Shown: positions 1 to 11,482 of the stretch, in pieces
Numbering within the stretch: position 1 is the stretch's first letter
Layout of the letters: the number at the start of each line of letters is the position of its first letter
Assembly (NCBI RefSeq): GCF_001653235.2
Contig: NC_035790.1
Span: 6,386,001-6,450,000 of the forward strand
DNA from: Pochonia chlamydosporia 170
Lineage: Eukaryota > Ascomycota > Sordariomycetes > Hypocreales > Clavicipitaceae
Reading direction: 5' to 3'
Length of the DNA: 64,000 bases
Notes under the pieces: model-generated
Database searches by the model: none
Told to the model about the DNA's origin: nothing
The model's input: only the letters and a program-made list of their open reading frames with translations
Translations under genes and position numbers: made by a program

Positions 1-796
1 ACCAAAGTACTGTCGAAACCCCAAAAAGCAACGCGATCTTGAATGTCGCGATTTTAGCGGCATTTTGACAATGTCGTGGAACACCACGGCAGTCATCACG
101 GCCAATCATCGCCATGCAACGCAACCGGGGCTGCCAAAATCGGTCGAATGAGGATAGACTTATATTTTGCATTGTTCAAAAATACTCAGAGATACCCAGT
201 TTGGAAGTCTATTTGCCTGTTCTGGGAAATAAGAGTTTCTCCTGTCTGCAGAAGTTGGAGGTTATCCAGCCGTGGCATTACCAACAATGCAACTTACTCC
301 ATGCGTTCACGGTCGGCTTTTAATGATGTGCTGTCCGTCTCCTGTTCATGTGCTTGGAAACACATGAAATACATGCCCGAGGTCAGCATTACCTAGATGC
401 AGGGCCGGCGTTCCCAGTGTGCATTGCCCAGTCTCTCATGCTCTGCTCCTTTCCGGTTTCCCTTCTCGTGATTTTAGAACCCGGAATTAATACTTTTGAA
501 ACGATTTTGCTTGTAGCACAACAGTAAAGCATGCATATGCCAGGTTTTCATTATCTTTGCGAGACACGTGCAATTCCGGTAGAGGGACAGTTGCCCAATA
601 CATGTGATGCCTTGGAGAGCGGCAGCAGCATAGCTATCAGGGCTTTCCATTCATGACAAAGCACTGAAATGAGTATCTATCTATCTATGCGCCAAATACA
701 CTGGAGTCATTTATATCCCTCAACCTAAATCCCACCTCCTTGGAGGCACCTAGTCAACGAGGTGGGCAGATGCAGTCTCGCAATCCCACACATTCT
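1..796. other. Intergenic, no gene seen
   Basis: No open frame here resembles a protein and the frames present are short and carry no recognisable motif. A short (TATC)n run lies near 674-690. The right end is the 3' flank of the minus-strand NmrA-like gene. Confidence 0.6.
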
Positions 797-1966
797 TCAC
801 ACGCTGAAGTGTTTTTTGAGAAACTTCTCCAACGTCCAAAGCGGATGCTCCTCTATCGGTAGCCCTTTTGCAGCAATGGCTTTAGCCTTGAGTTCCTTGG
901 TTGACCCCAGGTTTGCAGGTACTCCAAAGTACTTCCCGTCCACATATTGACAAAACCCATACATGGTCTTGAGCGCTTCGATATCAGGGTTACCGTAGCT
1001 CTCAATAGCCCTCCAATCTTCCATCGCTACGTATCGCGATTTCTTCCCAGTAACTTTCGGAAATTAGCTTGGGTCCGTGTTCTTGGGGCTCGTATATGCG
1101 ATACTCACGTTTTTGAAACTCTTCCACGAGCTTTTCAGGTGTAGCCATTTCGCTAGCTGCCTGGATCAGTTGACCATTGTATGCTTCTGGCTGGAGAAGA
1201 ACCCCGTGAACCAAATCACCATAGTCGGCTTCGATTCCAATGAAAGGAATCTCGTTGTTGCCGCCCATACGGGGAATCTCCAAGGTGAGATAGCCCTCGG
1301 CATCAGGTGTCAACGGAAATCCTCCCATTAATTCTGCAAATTCTGGCAAAATGTGATTCTCCATGTACCAGCCAGCGGCGACAATGACAATGCTTTTGAA
1401 CCCTTTAGACTTGGCGTATTCTCCAATTGCATGCTTTTCTACACGGATGTCAGCCCCCAAGAAAACGTAAAACTGCCTCGAAGTCAATCGACAAACCATC
1501 AAAAGTAATGCAGGGCACTTCGCCATTCGTAGCTAGCTTGGCTGAAGTCAGGCCGCTGTAAACAAAATGCTGAACACCGGCTTCGAATGCGGCATCCACG
1601 ATAATTTTGCCCAGCTCTTCTTCAGTCATACCACCAGATTCGTGGAATAGCTATGGAGTTCATTAGCCATACCACGCCAATATGTATGCGAAACAAGGCT
1701 GAACTTACCGGATCGGAGCTATTTGTGTTGACGAACGCCGCCCAGCTTCCTTTAAATGCAGCCTCCATCTGGTCCTTGCGAAAGCCATCACCCTTGACAA
1801 CTTCGACTCCTCGCGAGGCCAATGCAGTACTCTTGTCGGATTCGGGATTCCTTGTGATGGCGCGAATGGCAAACTCTCCAGACTTGTTCTCCAATAGGGA
1901 GTTTATTACACTGCCGCCTTGTTGGCCAGTAGCGCCATATACAGTGACTAGTTTTGTGGACGACAT
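797..1966 (-). CDS. NmrA-like NAD(P)-binding Rossmann-fold protein
   Basis: Joined exons complement(797-1053, 1109-1438, 1497-1650, 1709-1966) give 332 residues. The N-terminus VTVYGATGQQGGSV carries the glycine-rich dinucleotide-binding loop (GxxGxxG) of the NmrA/atypical short-chain dehydrogenase family, followed by RAITRNP and a VVKGDGF segment typical of the fold. The C-terminal part EEFQKLTGKKSRYV, formed only after removing the 1054-1108 intron, matches the usual end of NmrA-like proteins. Members act as redox-sensing regulators (NmrA binds AreA) or as isoflavone-reductase-like enzymes; the sequence does not decide between these. The start is the ATG at 1966; an upstream in-frame extension lacks a good start. 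All introns have GT-AG ends with phases that restore the frame. It is divergent from the metalloprotease gene. Confidence 0.88.
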
Positions 1967-4015
1967 GTTGATGAATTGTGTGTAGACGCGATTGATTGAT
2001 CGGAGTGTATGATGAATAGAACCTGCCGAAATAAATGCCTTCAAGCTGTGCCTTTATATCAGTTTTCGTTTAACATTATTAAAACGCTCCAAGTACTTCA
2101 TAGTCCACTCCCAAATAGTTTGCTGACCAAACATCTCGATGATGTCCGCTCGCTCTGTGAACGATGTCCGCGTCAGGTCCAGGTGGTGACACGACCGATA
2201 CGGTTTACGATGGCGGGCATATAGTCCGCAATATTCCACTCGGCTCTCTGAAGCCTATCATCTTTATGGTACGACACGAGTTTCCGCCGTCCGCAGTCCC
2301 GCTCATGGAATGCTTATCCGCGGAAGTAATCCTGGGGAAGTATTCGGTACTGATACTGGGTACAACTTGAGATGTTTGATCGTAGCTATGGCCAACAACC
2401 AAATGCTAGGGTTGCAGTATTTCCTTTCGTTTCCACACTGCGCACGTCTAACCCAATCTTTAGTTAGGTCTACTTGAGAAGGATGGCCTTATCATGCTAC
2501 CCATGAAATCTTGTGTTGGGCAAGAGTCAATTTCTTGGCAACAGGGCGGAGAGTTGAAGCGCGGAGCGGACCGATTTCAGGCGGAGAACTTTTGGAAGTC
2601 CGCAGTTCCCTTGTCGAAACTGGAGTTGCCGTCCAAAACGTAGCTCAAACAACTCAGAATTGCGTCGGCATGAGGGAGAGAAGCTTAATAATAAGTCTAA
2701 AATTGTTTATGTAAGAGAGAATAGAAGACCATATCTATGTCTGCAACTAGTTCACAAGGAAGTGGGCAACCAGCATCTCACCAGCCACAACGTTCCGGAT
2801 ATCGCGCAGTGGGTTATTTTGTATGGTTGTATGGTATTTTATACGTATACATATACTTGGACGTGGACGAACATTGAATACCTTGCGCACAAATTATGTT
2901 CAGTCCCCGTGCCCGCATCGCCACTTTCTACTTGAAGCAGAAAGCTGTTGGCCGGACTGCTGCCACAATCTCTTGGACACTTCAAACACCTCACTCCTGC
3001 ATCTTATACTCCCTTCCCAATTGGCGGTGTTGTGTCAGTGCGTCAATGTAGGAATCAATGTTCCCCCTCACTTTCCACTTATGTGCTACTCTTGGCCTCG
3101 TTCGTTGGCAGGCCGCGTCGTACAAGCTCTTCCTTACAACCCACCACGACAATATAAGGGTCCAGTTTGGAAGGCAGATAAGCCAAAATATTGATTCCCT
3201 ATATCTAGAACGGGAAATAGAAACGCCTCTCGTAACCACACCGCGCTATTCATCATATCATCACAGGACACCCGGCAACCACGCCGATGCACTTTGCATT
3301 CGCTCGTCCAACCACCCTCTGCAGTGTTACCTTGTAAGAGCGGTTCGTTTTGTCTAATAAAAGAGAGCGCAAACAGTCATTGATTCAAATATAAACATGT
3401 CTTCCAATCATATATCCTTAAATGACAGGTCTCCAACGCCTGGGCTCCTCGTCTCATTCGCCAACATGCATCCAGACTTTTCGAATTGAATGAGAAGAGA
3501 GTCTCATATAGGCTTAAAATTGAAGCAGCTTCCAATCCTCTCACCAAAGTCAAATGATGTTAGAGGTCCACAATGGGAAGGTCATATTGATAGGCGATGT
3601 AATTCTCAGCAGTCTAACAACGGCCAAGCATGCGACAGCACTGCACCAACAAACGTGACACCTATCCCCTGTCAATGTGACATTCTTTGATCCTGATTTT
3701 CTGAAGAGTACTACCCTGAGCTAATTGTTTTGAAGGCAGATTCCTCAAAAAGCAGGTGATTAAGGCTTGCTCACGATGCTCAGAGACAGACGAGGAAGGT
3801 CAGCTTTGACTCTCAACAAGCTACGAAACCGGAAACGGAGTATCAAAAGATCTCTTTTATAGATGCTGACTTTGGCCATCCAATTCGGAGACTTGAATAT
3901 AAAGACTCGGAGAATCCTGAGCCGCCCTCACGCTGGGAGACTCGTGTCCAGAAAACCTCTTTAGCACCGAAATCTCACATTTTAAAGAGCATCTTAAAAG
4001 ATTGTTTTCAGTACA
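1967..4015. other. Intergenic between divergent NmrA-like and metalloprotease genes
   Basis: About 2 kb shared upstream region. Open frames are all short, without domains or plausible splice structure. The right end holds the TATA-like element of the protease gene. No repeat of note was seen. Confidence 0.6.
3898..3904 (+). promoter_or_regulatory. Putative TATA box of the metalloprotease gene
   Basis: TATAAAG lies 112 bp upstream of the ATG at 4016, a normal distance for a fungal TATA element with a short leader. No other such match is closer to the start. Confidence 0.45.
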
Positions 4016-4973
4016 ATGTTGCCTGAAGGTTTAGCTATCGCAGGCGCTCTCGTTGCTGCAGCCGTGGCAGGGCCACTTAGCGGTATAGAGAGATGCAGCG
4101 CTCCGGAAGTAACTGAAGAACAACGAGCATTGGCCAAGCAATTTGCCGTGCAAGAGGCCAGACTAAAAGCGGCCGGCGGAGGCCCTGTTCGGGCTGACAT
4201 TACTGTCAATGTGTACTTACATAGCGTTTCAGCAACTGAGAGTACCTTACTCAGCGTACGATCACAGCGTCTTCTCAGTATTCCGCAAGCACTTTTAACT
4301 GATATGATCGCTTAGGATGAAACCCTTAAGGCTCAGATGGACGCCCTCACTTCCCGATTCTCTGGGACTGGCTTCCACCTCGTTCATGCGAGTAACACTA
4401 AAACGGTCAATGCCACCTGGGCCGTAGATGGCGACGAGATGGGCATGAAGAAGGCGCTTCGCAAAGGGAATTACAGAGATCTTAATCTTTATTTCCTAGA
4501 TCAAATTAGTGGTCTAGGCTATTGCTACTATCCCACGGTTGCCCCCGTTGGATCGAATGAATTTTACCGAGATGGATGCACCAATCTTGCTAGTACAGTC
4601 CCTGGGGGTAAACCGCCATTTGGTATGGGCTTGACAGCGGTTCACGAGACAGGGCACTGGATGGGGTTGATGCATACTTTCAGCAACGGCTGTTATGCTC
4701 CAGGTGATGAAGTCGATGATACTCCTGCTCAAGCCTCTTCCACTCGTGGTTGTCCCACTGGCCGCGATAGTTGCCCTAAAGAACCCGGCTTGGATCCGAT
4801 TCACAACTACATGGACTACTCTGACGAGTAAGCAGCGCACCCTTCAAGCACAAATGCATATGACAAGGGACATTATATTAACGGGATCCTGCAGCGCTTG
4901 TTACACGGAATTTACCCCTGGTCAGAATGCTCGTATGTTGAGCAACTGGAAGAGATTCAGAGAGAACAAGTGA
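4016..4973 (+). CDS. Secreted pappalysin-type metalloprotease (M43B, Mep1-like)
   Basis: Exons 4016-4255, 4316-4827 and 4895-4973 give 276 residues. A hydrophobic N-terminus (about residues 1-20) reads as a signal peptide, followed by a short propeptide-like segment. The zinc motif HETGHWMGLMH (about residues 190-200) is the extended HExxHxxGxxH of metzincins, and HNYMDYS (around residue 246) supplies the Met-turn methionine. The segment GCPTGRDSCP, with its paired cysteines, is typical of the fungal extracellular M43 family. The third exon supplies the conserved end CYTEFTPGQ, and without it the protein would stop just after MDYSDE. The enzyme should cleave extracellular proteins. In fungal pathogens such proteases (Mep1 of Coccidioides) shed surface antigens, but that role is not shown here. 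The first intron was placed by reading frame and a TAACTGAT branch site. Confidence 0.92.
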
Positions 4974-5492
4974 CGAGCTCAAAGGCATCAACTTCTTAGG
5001 AGGTTTTGTTGGCTCGTAATGGGCAGTTTGGCTGCTGGCGATGTCCGTTTCCTCCATTAGTTTGACTTGTTGGTGATGTCAGTCGTTCAACAAGGCATCC
5101 AGGGCCAGAAGGTTCAGCGTTCTCGTTAAGGTGTTGTTAACTGGAACAAGAAAAAAAGATTTTATTCACGCTACGATGTACTCTATATTGGTTTCGTACG
5201 TATTGACCGTCATGGGTTGAGGGTCGAGTCGAGGATTGCAAGTGACTTCGTCGATCAAAACGTCCACAGGGTCTTGACGACACGACGACTCAAATAACTT
5301 CTACAGCTTGTTATGCAAGCTTCACAACTTGTTCACCAGATTTATTAGCACATTAATTATTTAACTGCACCCTTTCGGCGACAAACTCCAACCAGCAAGA
5401 GACGATTGACGAAGTTACCTTCACCATGTCTGTTTACAACACTAGGACATAGCAGTCACAACGACCACTCTAATTTAGCTTACTTAGGATAG
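4974..5492. other. Intergenic between convergent genes
   Basis: The shared 3' region of the metalloprotease and GMC oxidoreductase genes. It is AT-rich towards 5340-5370. No gene or structured repeat was seen. Confidence 0.6.
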
Positions 5493-7363
5493 CTAAATAC
5501 TAGACTTAATAATGGACGCTCCATGTTCAGCCACTGCATATACAGTAGCCTGCGGGTTCGCAGGAGGTGTAATCGGGATGATACTGGCATCGCAAACTCG
5601 CAGGTTTCGGCATCCATAAACGCGCATCTTCTCATCAACCACACCACCATATTCCTTCGCCATCATTGAGCATGTTCCAGTGTAATGATGAGCCCCTACG
5701 GATGTACGTCGAAGGTAGTCCTTGGCGGCTTCCAGATCGTTGAATCCTCCAACCATCGAAGCAGCTGGATTCCTTTTGCCTCCTTTCCTGATGCAACTTG
5801 CGAGTGGTGAGCTGGCAATGATTGTCTCCACTTGGCGAAGATGTCTACCAAAAACTTCGATATCCAAAGGATGAGAGAGAAGTCGTGGGTCTATTGCAAG
5901 GCCAGGACGTGCGGTCGATGTTGATGCTGATGCAGAGGTAATATGTGCTGATCCACGAGACAGCGGGTGAGGTAGGAGAAGGAGAATGGAAAAATATGTT
6001 TCGTCTCCTGGAGAGGGCGGTCCGCTTAGTGGAATGTAACTAGGTGATGAGACGTAATAACCCGATACGCCTGTTTTGTCCCGGAGAAGAGAGTGAACGA
6101 AATCCGCATGAAAGTCGTGAAAAAGCTTCTCTGCCTTGGAAATAGCTGGTTCTGCCTCGCTGCCAGGTTGAACGTTGGTTTGATGATGGGAACTGTGTTT
6201 TATGATGTTTTCCAGATCTGACACGCCGTCCGAAGTATTAATCGCTGGAAAGGGCAAGTAGGCTGCAACGTTGAGCCCTGTCCCTTCATACCTAGAAAGA
6301 CTCTCCTTGTTCTCCAACGTCGTGTTCTTGTCATTAGTTGCAAACTCGTCAAGCGAAGCCTCGTTGCTTTCAAAACTCACAGCACACATACTGTGGCACT
6401 GCAAATTCTCACCGACGAACGGATTTTCCGCCACTACATCAACGCCCAACTTGTTAAGTCGAGAGCTCGAGCCGATTCCTGATAGTTCTAGAAGCCGTGA
6501 AGAGTTGAAGGTACCTGCCGACAAGATAACCTCTTTGTTTGCCAGTGCTACTCTCAACTCATCTCCTTGTGTATATTCCACTCCAATGGCTGTGGGTTCT
6601 TCAGAATCATTCTTCTCGAAAAGAATCTTTTTGGCCATTACTCCCGTAATAACCGTTAAATTGTCTCGTTGTCGGGCTGAATCGAGATAAGCTGATACTG
6701 CATAACTTCGCTGACCAGAGACGGGATTCACCGTGTCCGCGTTGATAACGGTACCAACTTTGGGCCCCGGGAAGGCCGTCTCAACTGGACGAAATCCCAT
6801 ATTGTCTAACGCAGCATTCCATGCCTTGGACCATGGATTTTCGGCAACATCCGGTAACCAAACTTGGAGTGGCCCGTTACCTGTCGAGCTACCGTCGGCT
6901 GATGTTAGGGTACACGATTTCTCTATTGACCTTTCAAAGTTCTCCCATTCCCATCGTGGGTTGCCCAACTTAGCCCAAGCATCGATGATTGCTCGAGATG
7001 GGGGAGTATACACCAAGCCATGGATTGCGCTCGAGCCTCCGAGAATTTTGCCCTGAGAGAGCGGGAGTTCCTTGTCGCCGAGGCTTTTCTTCAGGACAGT
7101 TAGCTAGTCAACATCACCATATCCTATCCGCGAGGCTACCAGAAATGATGACTTGCCTGAGTTGTGCTTTTGAAGCTCCAATCAGCTGAACTACCCATAA
7201 AGGTAAACCACTGGGCCGGGTCGTTAACCTGTTCGTCCTGCGATCGATCGTCGCCGGCTTCGAGCACCAGAACGCGAATATTGGGAAGCTCGGATAATCT
7301 GGACGCTAACACCAACCCTGCGGTTCCTCCACCAACTATAACGAAATCATAGTTGGACGACAT
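5493..7363 (-). CDS. GMC-family FAD-dependent oxidoreductase
   Basis: Exons complement(5493-7088, 7157-7363) give 600 residues, normal for the glucose-methanol-choline family. The N-terminal [17 protein letters not shown] is the FAD-binding Rossmann motif (GGGTAG at 11-16). [12 protein letters not shown] is the first GMC signature, and the [18 protein letters not shown] region is the second. The C-terminus has GTCSM, DASIIP and a final [11 protein letters not shown] that supplies the conserved active-site region. Substrate could be an aliphatic or aromatic alcohol, choline or a sugar and is not deducible. There is no clear signal peptide, so it is probably intracellular. The only intron (7089-7156) begins CAG^GCAAGT, a GC-AG donor. 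Using it joins STTQ to KSLGDKELP, as the family requires, and no in-frame GT donor gives the same junction. Confidence 0.93.
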
Positions 7364-7858
7364 GACGGCAAAATAACGACTTTAACATCAACTTGTCGCC
7401 AAGTTCGCTTCACCTTGGATATGATATGATGTAAACACAAATAAAAAGTAGACTCATTCCCCTCATATGGAGGAGTAAATTGCTCAATAACATTTACCGT
7501 ACATAAGTGTCCTAGTATGCACGGGCTAATACTTGGTCTTGTTGGCGAGCAATTAGCTTCATCATAGAAGTGGCGCCGTATTGAACTAATGGATAGGGCT
7601 GGCGCAGAAAATTTCCCAACTTGGACAACCCCAGCAATGAGTTGACCAGTGAGAGTTTGCCCTCACGCCCCAAACACATAGTTCCCTCGATATCACGATT
7701 ACGGTATTAAGCGGTGTATTTGGACTTTTGTTTCGGGGCGGGCTCACATGAGGCCAGTATTCAAGATGCCATATGACGGCTGTCTTGTCTGCGTCTGGTT
7801 GTTGTTGCCAGAAAGCTCACAAAACAAACTCAGGCAAGTCGAATTACGTTCTTCAAAG

Positions 7859-8265
7859 TCAGTCCAATGCAATGAGCCTTGGCAATGAGCGCATACTAGC
7901 CCGTGACCAGTCACAAAAGTTGTTGCTCGTGTCGCATCTTGATGAGCAGAGCTCCGGAGAAAACAAGTTTGAAACAACGATCTCAAGCAAAGAACAATGG
8001 GAACAAATATTCTCATTGTATACCAGTTGATATATAAGGCGTGCGGAACTCGATGTGTGGTAAACCGGCCCAAGCCAGTGCCGGCATAGTCTAGCACCAT
8101 GTTGTGTTGAGCAGCAAGACCGGACACAACACCGCATCGCGACCCAACCAGGAATATCAAAGGACTAAAATGAGATGGATTTAGCAGACGAACTTCATTT
8201 ACCGGTTTAGCGTTAGCAATTATATTAGCCGCGATTGTTCCAAGAGTATACATAATGGGCCTCAT
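7859..8265 (-). CDS. Possible small cysteine-rich protein (weak candidate or relic)
   Basis: From ATG 8265 a frame reads MRPIMYTLGTIAANII, mildly hydrophobic like a weak signal peptide. A possible short intron (GTAAAT ... TGCTAAAT ... TTTTAG, about 8164-8200) would switch to a frame rich in cysteine ending at 7859. The predicted mature part has about a dozen cysteines. I recognise no family. The alternative unspliced frame is also open to 7744, so both may be chance. It is listed only because small secreted proteins of this size are easily missed in fungi. Confidence 0.18.
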
Positions 8266-9000
8266 CTTCTGCAGGTTTACACGGCATCACGCTGAAAAGA
8301 GCTACATCGTGTTTCAGTTAGCCGTCCCGGAATAAATCACGAGTCAATTGGAAAATAAGTATAGTTTGCATGTAAGTGGACTGTCCAAGGTTCTCGGTTG
8401 AGAGGCAGCGGACCGAATTTCCCATAGCTCTCACAACGAGAAACACTTACCTCGTTCTCCCTACGGAGTACTAGGCATACCATGATGTAATTCACAGCTG
8501 GCAAGAAGTACCCGAATCGCCCCTGACAATCAACATACTCATTCGTGTACAGAAAACGAGATACCACTACCCCCTGTAAACCCTATTCTATACGAGAACC
8601 CAAAGGCGGCTGTGGCTCATCCACCATGACTCGTTCGCATAACAACCGCCGGCAATGTTCCACAATAGAGGGAGCCAACTCAAATTCCAGCTTTCAAAAG
8701 GCTATAGGACCGAACTGGGGCTCAGACTTGATCCTTGTTCCCATCGCTTATCGGCAATGCCTAGTTACCTTCCGGCGAACTATTCCACTGCTGTCTATTC
8801 GTGCCAACGGGTCGCGTATGGAGTACACAGTTCGGACAACAAACAGAGATCAACGGACCGCATATAGGGTCGACTCCATAGTTCATCCCGGACCTCGTAT
8901 TAAAGGACCTTTTGACAAAATCGGAGATTTTTAAATGAAAGGTATAGTGAATATTTGTGAAGATCCTTCCAAAACCCCAAAGTTTGATGACGCAACTGCG

Positions 9001-9008
9001 TATATAAT
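9001..9008 (+). promoter_or_regulatory. Putative TATA box of the secreted hydrolase gene
   Basis: TATATAAT lies about 113 bp upstream of the ATG at 9121, the same spacing as for the metalloprotease gene. Confidence 0.45.
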
Positions 9009-9120
9009 ACCCCTTGTCGATTGCTTAAGTATCAACAATGACCTTCCAGCGCTAGCAGCCCAAAGTTCGGCTCTTGAATTAGTCGCTCTACATTGAATCG
9101 TCACCAAACGAGCCTTCAAA

Positions 9121-10080
9121 ATGCATCACCAACTTCTTTCCTTAGTATCCCTTGCGATACCAATCATGGCTGCTCCAGCAGCATGCAACAATGCCTCAAG
9201 CCTCCAACATTGGCTTTACAGCAGCCAAATCGACGACCAGGCTCTTAAACTGCTAGAGAATCCCGAACTCGTTGGTGTACAAGCACTCTACAGCTGGAAA
9301 TCCCTCGAACCTTCTCAGAACGAATACGACTTCTCCAATATCAAGAACGACATGGCTCGTGTTTCAGCAAAAGGCAAAAAGTTCTGGATCCAGCTCCAAG
9401 ACAGAACGTTCTCTCCCACCAACGACCCCGTACCCAAATACATGCACACGCCGCAATACAACAACGGCAGCGCACCAACTTGCGACGGAGAAACATGCGA
9501 TACCGACTTCAAAATCGATGGGTGGATGGCGCAGCAATGGAATCCTGAAGTGCGAAAGCGTTACCAGGCACTGCTGAGTGCGCTATCTAAAGAATTTGAT
9601 GGCCAAATCACCGGCCTCAATTTACCTGAAACGTCTATTGAAGTGAATGAGAAGGAAAACAATTTCACTAATGAAGCTTATTTCCGGGGTGAGCTTGAAA
9701 ATGCTGGACACGCTGTCTCGGTCTTCAAGAAGTCGTACGTTGTGCAGTACGTAAACTTTTGGCCGGATGGCTGGAATAATGCCAACAACCGGTTCACCGA
9801 TTCTTTCGACTATTACGCCGAGCATGGTGTTGGCGTTGGCGGACCGGATTTGATCCCCTACAAGGAAGGTCAAGTCAAGAATTCGTACCCATTTATTACC
9901 AAGTATCATGATAAGGTGCCCATCACAGTGGTAGCTGTTCAGGAACCAGATTTGAAGGCGATCAATCCTGTGACTAACACGAATTTTACAAAGGCAGAAT
10001 TTGTGGACTATGCCACGAATGTGTTAAAAGTTCGAATCATCTTTTGGGCTACATCTTCACCTTGGTTACAAAGCAGTTAG
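9121..10080 (+). CDS. Secreted TIM-barrel-like glycosidase or hypothetical hydrolase
   Basis: Single exon, 319 residues. The N-terminus MHHQLLSLVSLAIPIMAAPA is a convincing signal peptide. The mature protein opens with a segment of the kind seen in retaining glycoside hydrolases, in which a substrate-facing barrel begins after 'VGVQALYSWKSLEP' and 'YDFSNIKNDM'. GLNLPETSIEV offers a candidate acid/base glutamate (beta-strand 4 position) and TVVAVQEPDL a candidate nucleophile glutamate. Two cysteines in TCDGETCDTDF could form a disulfide. The overall pattern suggests a GH clan-A-like barrel, but I cannot assign a family or substrate. Several N-glycosylation sequons occur (for example NNGS, NFT). 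The gene is intronless and lies well apart from its neighbours. Confidence 0.8.
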   Translation: MHHQLLSLVSLAIPIMAAPAACNNASSLQHWLYSSQIDDQALKLLENPELVGVQALYSWKSLEPSQNEYDFSNIKNDMARVSAKGKKFWIQLQDRTFSPTNDPVPKYMHTPQYNNGSAPTCDGETCDTDFKIDGWMAQQWNPEVRKRYQALLSALSKEFDGQITGLNLPETSIEVNEKENNFTNEAYFRGELENAGHAVSVFKKSYVVQYVNFWPDGWNNANNRFTDSFDYYAEHGVGVGGPDLIPYKEGQVKNSYPFITKYHDKVPITVVAVQEPDLKAINPVTNTNFTKAEFVDYATNVLKVRIIFWATSSPWLQSS

Positions 10081-10824
10081 GCGATATCATCATGTAGTAT
10101 CGTAGTATTCCTACGGGAGCTGTTACCGCAATGGCTAGTACGTAAGAGTGAATACATGCGCCACGTCGCCAGGAAGCGGCCGGTATAATATTATTGTATG
10201 CGAATAAACCTTCTCTCGAAACCATATGACTGGTCGTGCCTCGAGCACAATTAAAGCGGCCGCCGACCGAATAACGTGTTCGAAACTGACAGAGCTAGCG
10301 TGATCAATCACCATACTGATGCGAGCTAGATTGCTTTACCTTTCGAAGGTGCAACTGTCTTATTCTTCAGATATAGAGCTATCTCTATCTGCCGTTTTGA
10401 TAAAGTGTAGTAAGCATTGCGCTTGTGAAGCATCGACATGTGTGGGTTAAAGAACGCAGCTTGTCCTTGGTGTATGTGAGCTGTGCTCGGCTCCGGCTTG
10501 AAAATGATGCACATTTTGAGAGTTCCGCACGATCTTTTGAATCGATGGCTGAAATCAAGGGACTGCATTCGCCACAAATTGCAATGTTCCACGAGAAATC
10601 GATTTCCGGTCACTGGCCTAACGGAATGTGTGTGGCTGATGCCACGGCATCGTCTGCCCTTCACATCTGAAGGTATTCAACTTTGCTTCTCAATGCTTAG
10701 ACAATCCGTCCGCGTAGCAATTGGTCCGAAGCAGTTCATTTAGCAGATCAATTGTCGAAGATTTTGCAACCCTTTACCAGCTCTCGGTGAAGGGATCCGG
10801 GCTCAAGGGCCGGGACCTAGTTCC
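10081..10824. other. Intergenic between convergent genes
   Basis: 3' flanks of the secreted hydrolase (plus) and the HsbA-like gene (minus). Two overlapping open frames around 10425-10743 have no family features. Nothing else was seen. Confidence 0.55.
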
Positions 10825-11482
10825 TCAGGCTCGTCGTTTCTTGGGTTTCAGATCCGCCAGAGCTCTGTGAAGAGTTGATTTAACAATATAGATATTTTCA
10901 ACGTGTGTTGGCGAGCAGTTCTCTGTAAGTGGGATCATATTGTTGGAGTAGTTGTCATATGCAGAGCTGAGCCTGACAACACTGTCTGCCACTTTCGTGC
11001 CGTCAACCGCATCGCGCATATTGTTTGCCTTGAAAACGAGAATGTCCGCCGTTTTCATCTGGGTGTTTGTAAACTAGTATCACTGTTAGAAAGCGTAATG
11101 TAGACCCCTTATGTTGTTATGTTCAACTCACTACGTCCATATCATCGCAAAAGGCAGCCACGACATCTGCTGGGTCATCGACGGTGGAATCTGACCCAAT
11201 TTTGTCAGAGGCGGCATTGAGAGCTTCCGTTGCACTGTCGACGAACTTGCGAACTTCCTACAAGACTATTAGTGGTTGGACAACCGTCGTTGTGTAATTA
11301 CCCACGATCATAGGCTGCGCATCATCTTTGCGAAAAACTTGTTGAGAGACGACACGGAAAATATCCCGGAAATCGTGATTAATGGTGCTGACTTCGTCAA
11401 AAATGGAGTCAAGATCGATAGCGTTACAGAAAGAAAGGCCAGAGAGTGTGAAAACTGCCGATAGAAAAATATTGAATTGCAT
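10825..11482 (-). CDS. HsbA-like small secreted protein
   Basis: Exons complement(10825-11073, 11135-11257, 11306-11482) give 182 residues. MQFNIFLSAVFTLSGLSFCNA is a clear signal peptide. The mature part is an all-helical-looking sequence with spaced hydrophobics (STINHDFRDIFRVVSQQ, then EVRKFVDSATEALN, then a C-terminal helix region), the layout of hydrophobic surface-binding protein A and related fungal cell-wall galactomannoproteins. Two cysteines lie in the middle and late part (AFCDDMD and ENCSPT). HsbA-type proteins coat hydrophobic surfaces such as polymers or insect cuticle and help recruit hydrolases. That role is inferred from the fold pattern only. Both introns are phase 0; the first is only 48 bp. 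The start at 11482 was preferred over frames further upstream because it opens the signal peptide. Confidence 0.72.

Larger units (their letters stand above)
7364..9120. other. Long divergent intergenic region
   Basis: This lies between the starts of the GMC oxidoreductase and the secreted hydrolase genes. It contains one weak candidate gene (7859-8265, minus), one TACGGAGTA copy at 8462-8470, and the TATA element of the hydrolase gene. Otherwise nothing recognisable was seen. Confidence 0.5.

Noticed and set aside
7859..8265. Killer-toxin-like or other named toxin family for the small cysteine-rich frame
   Set aside because: Cysteine spacing and conserved residues do not match any family I can recognise; only a generic label is kept.
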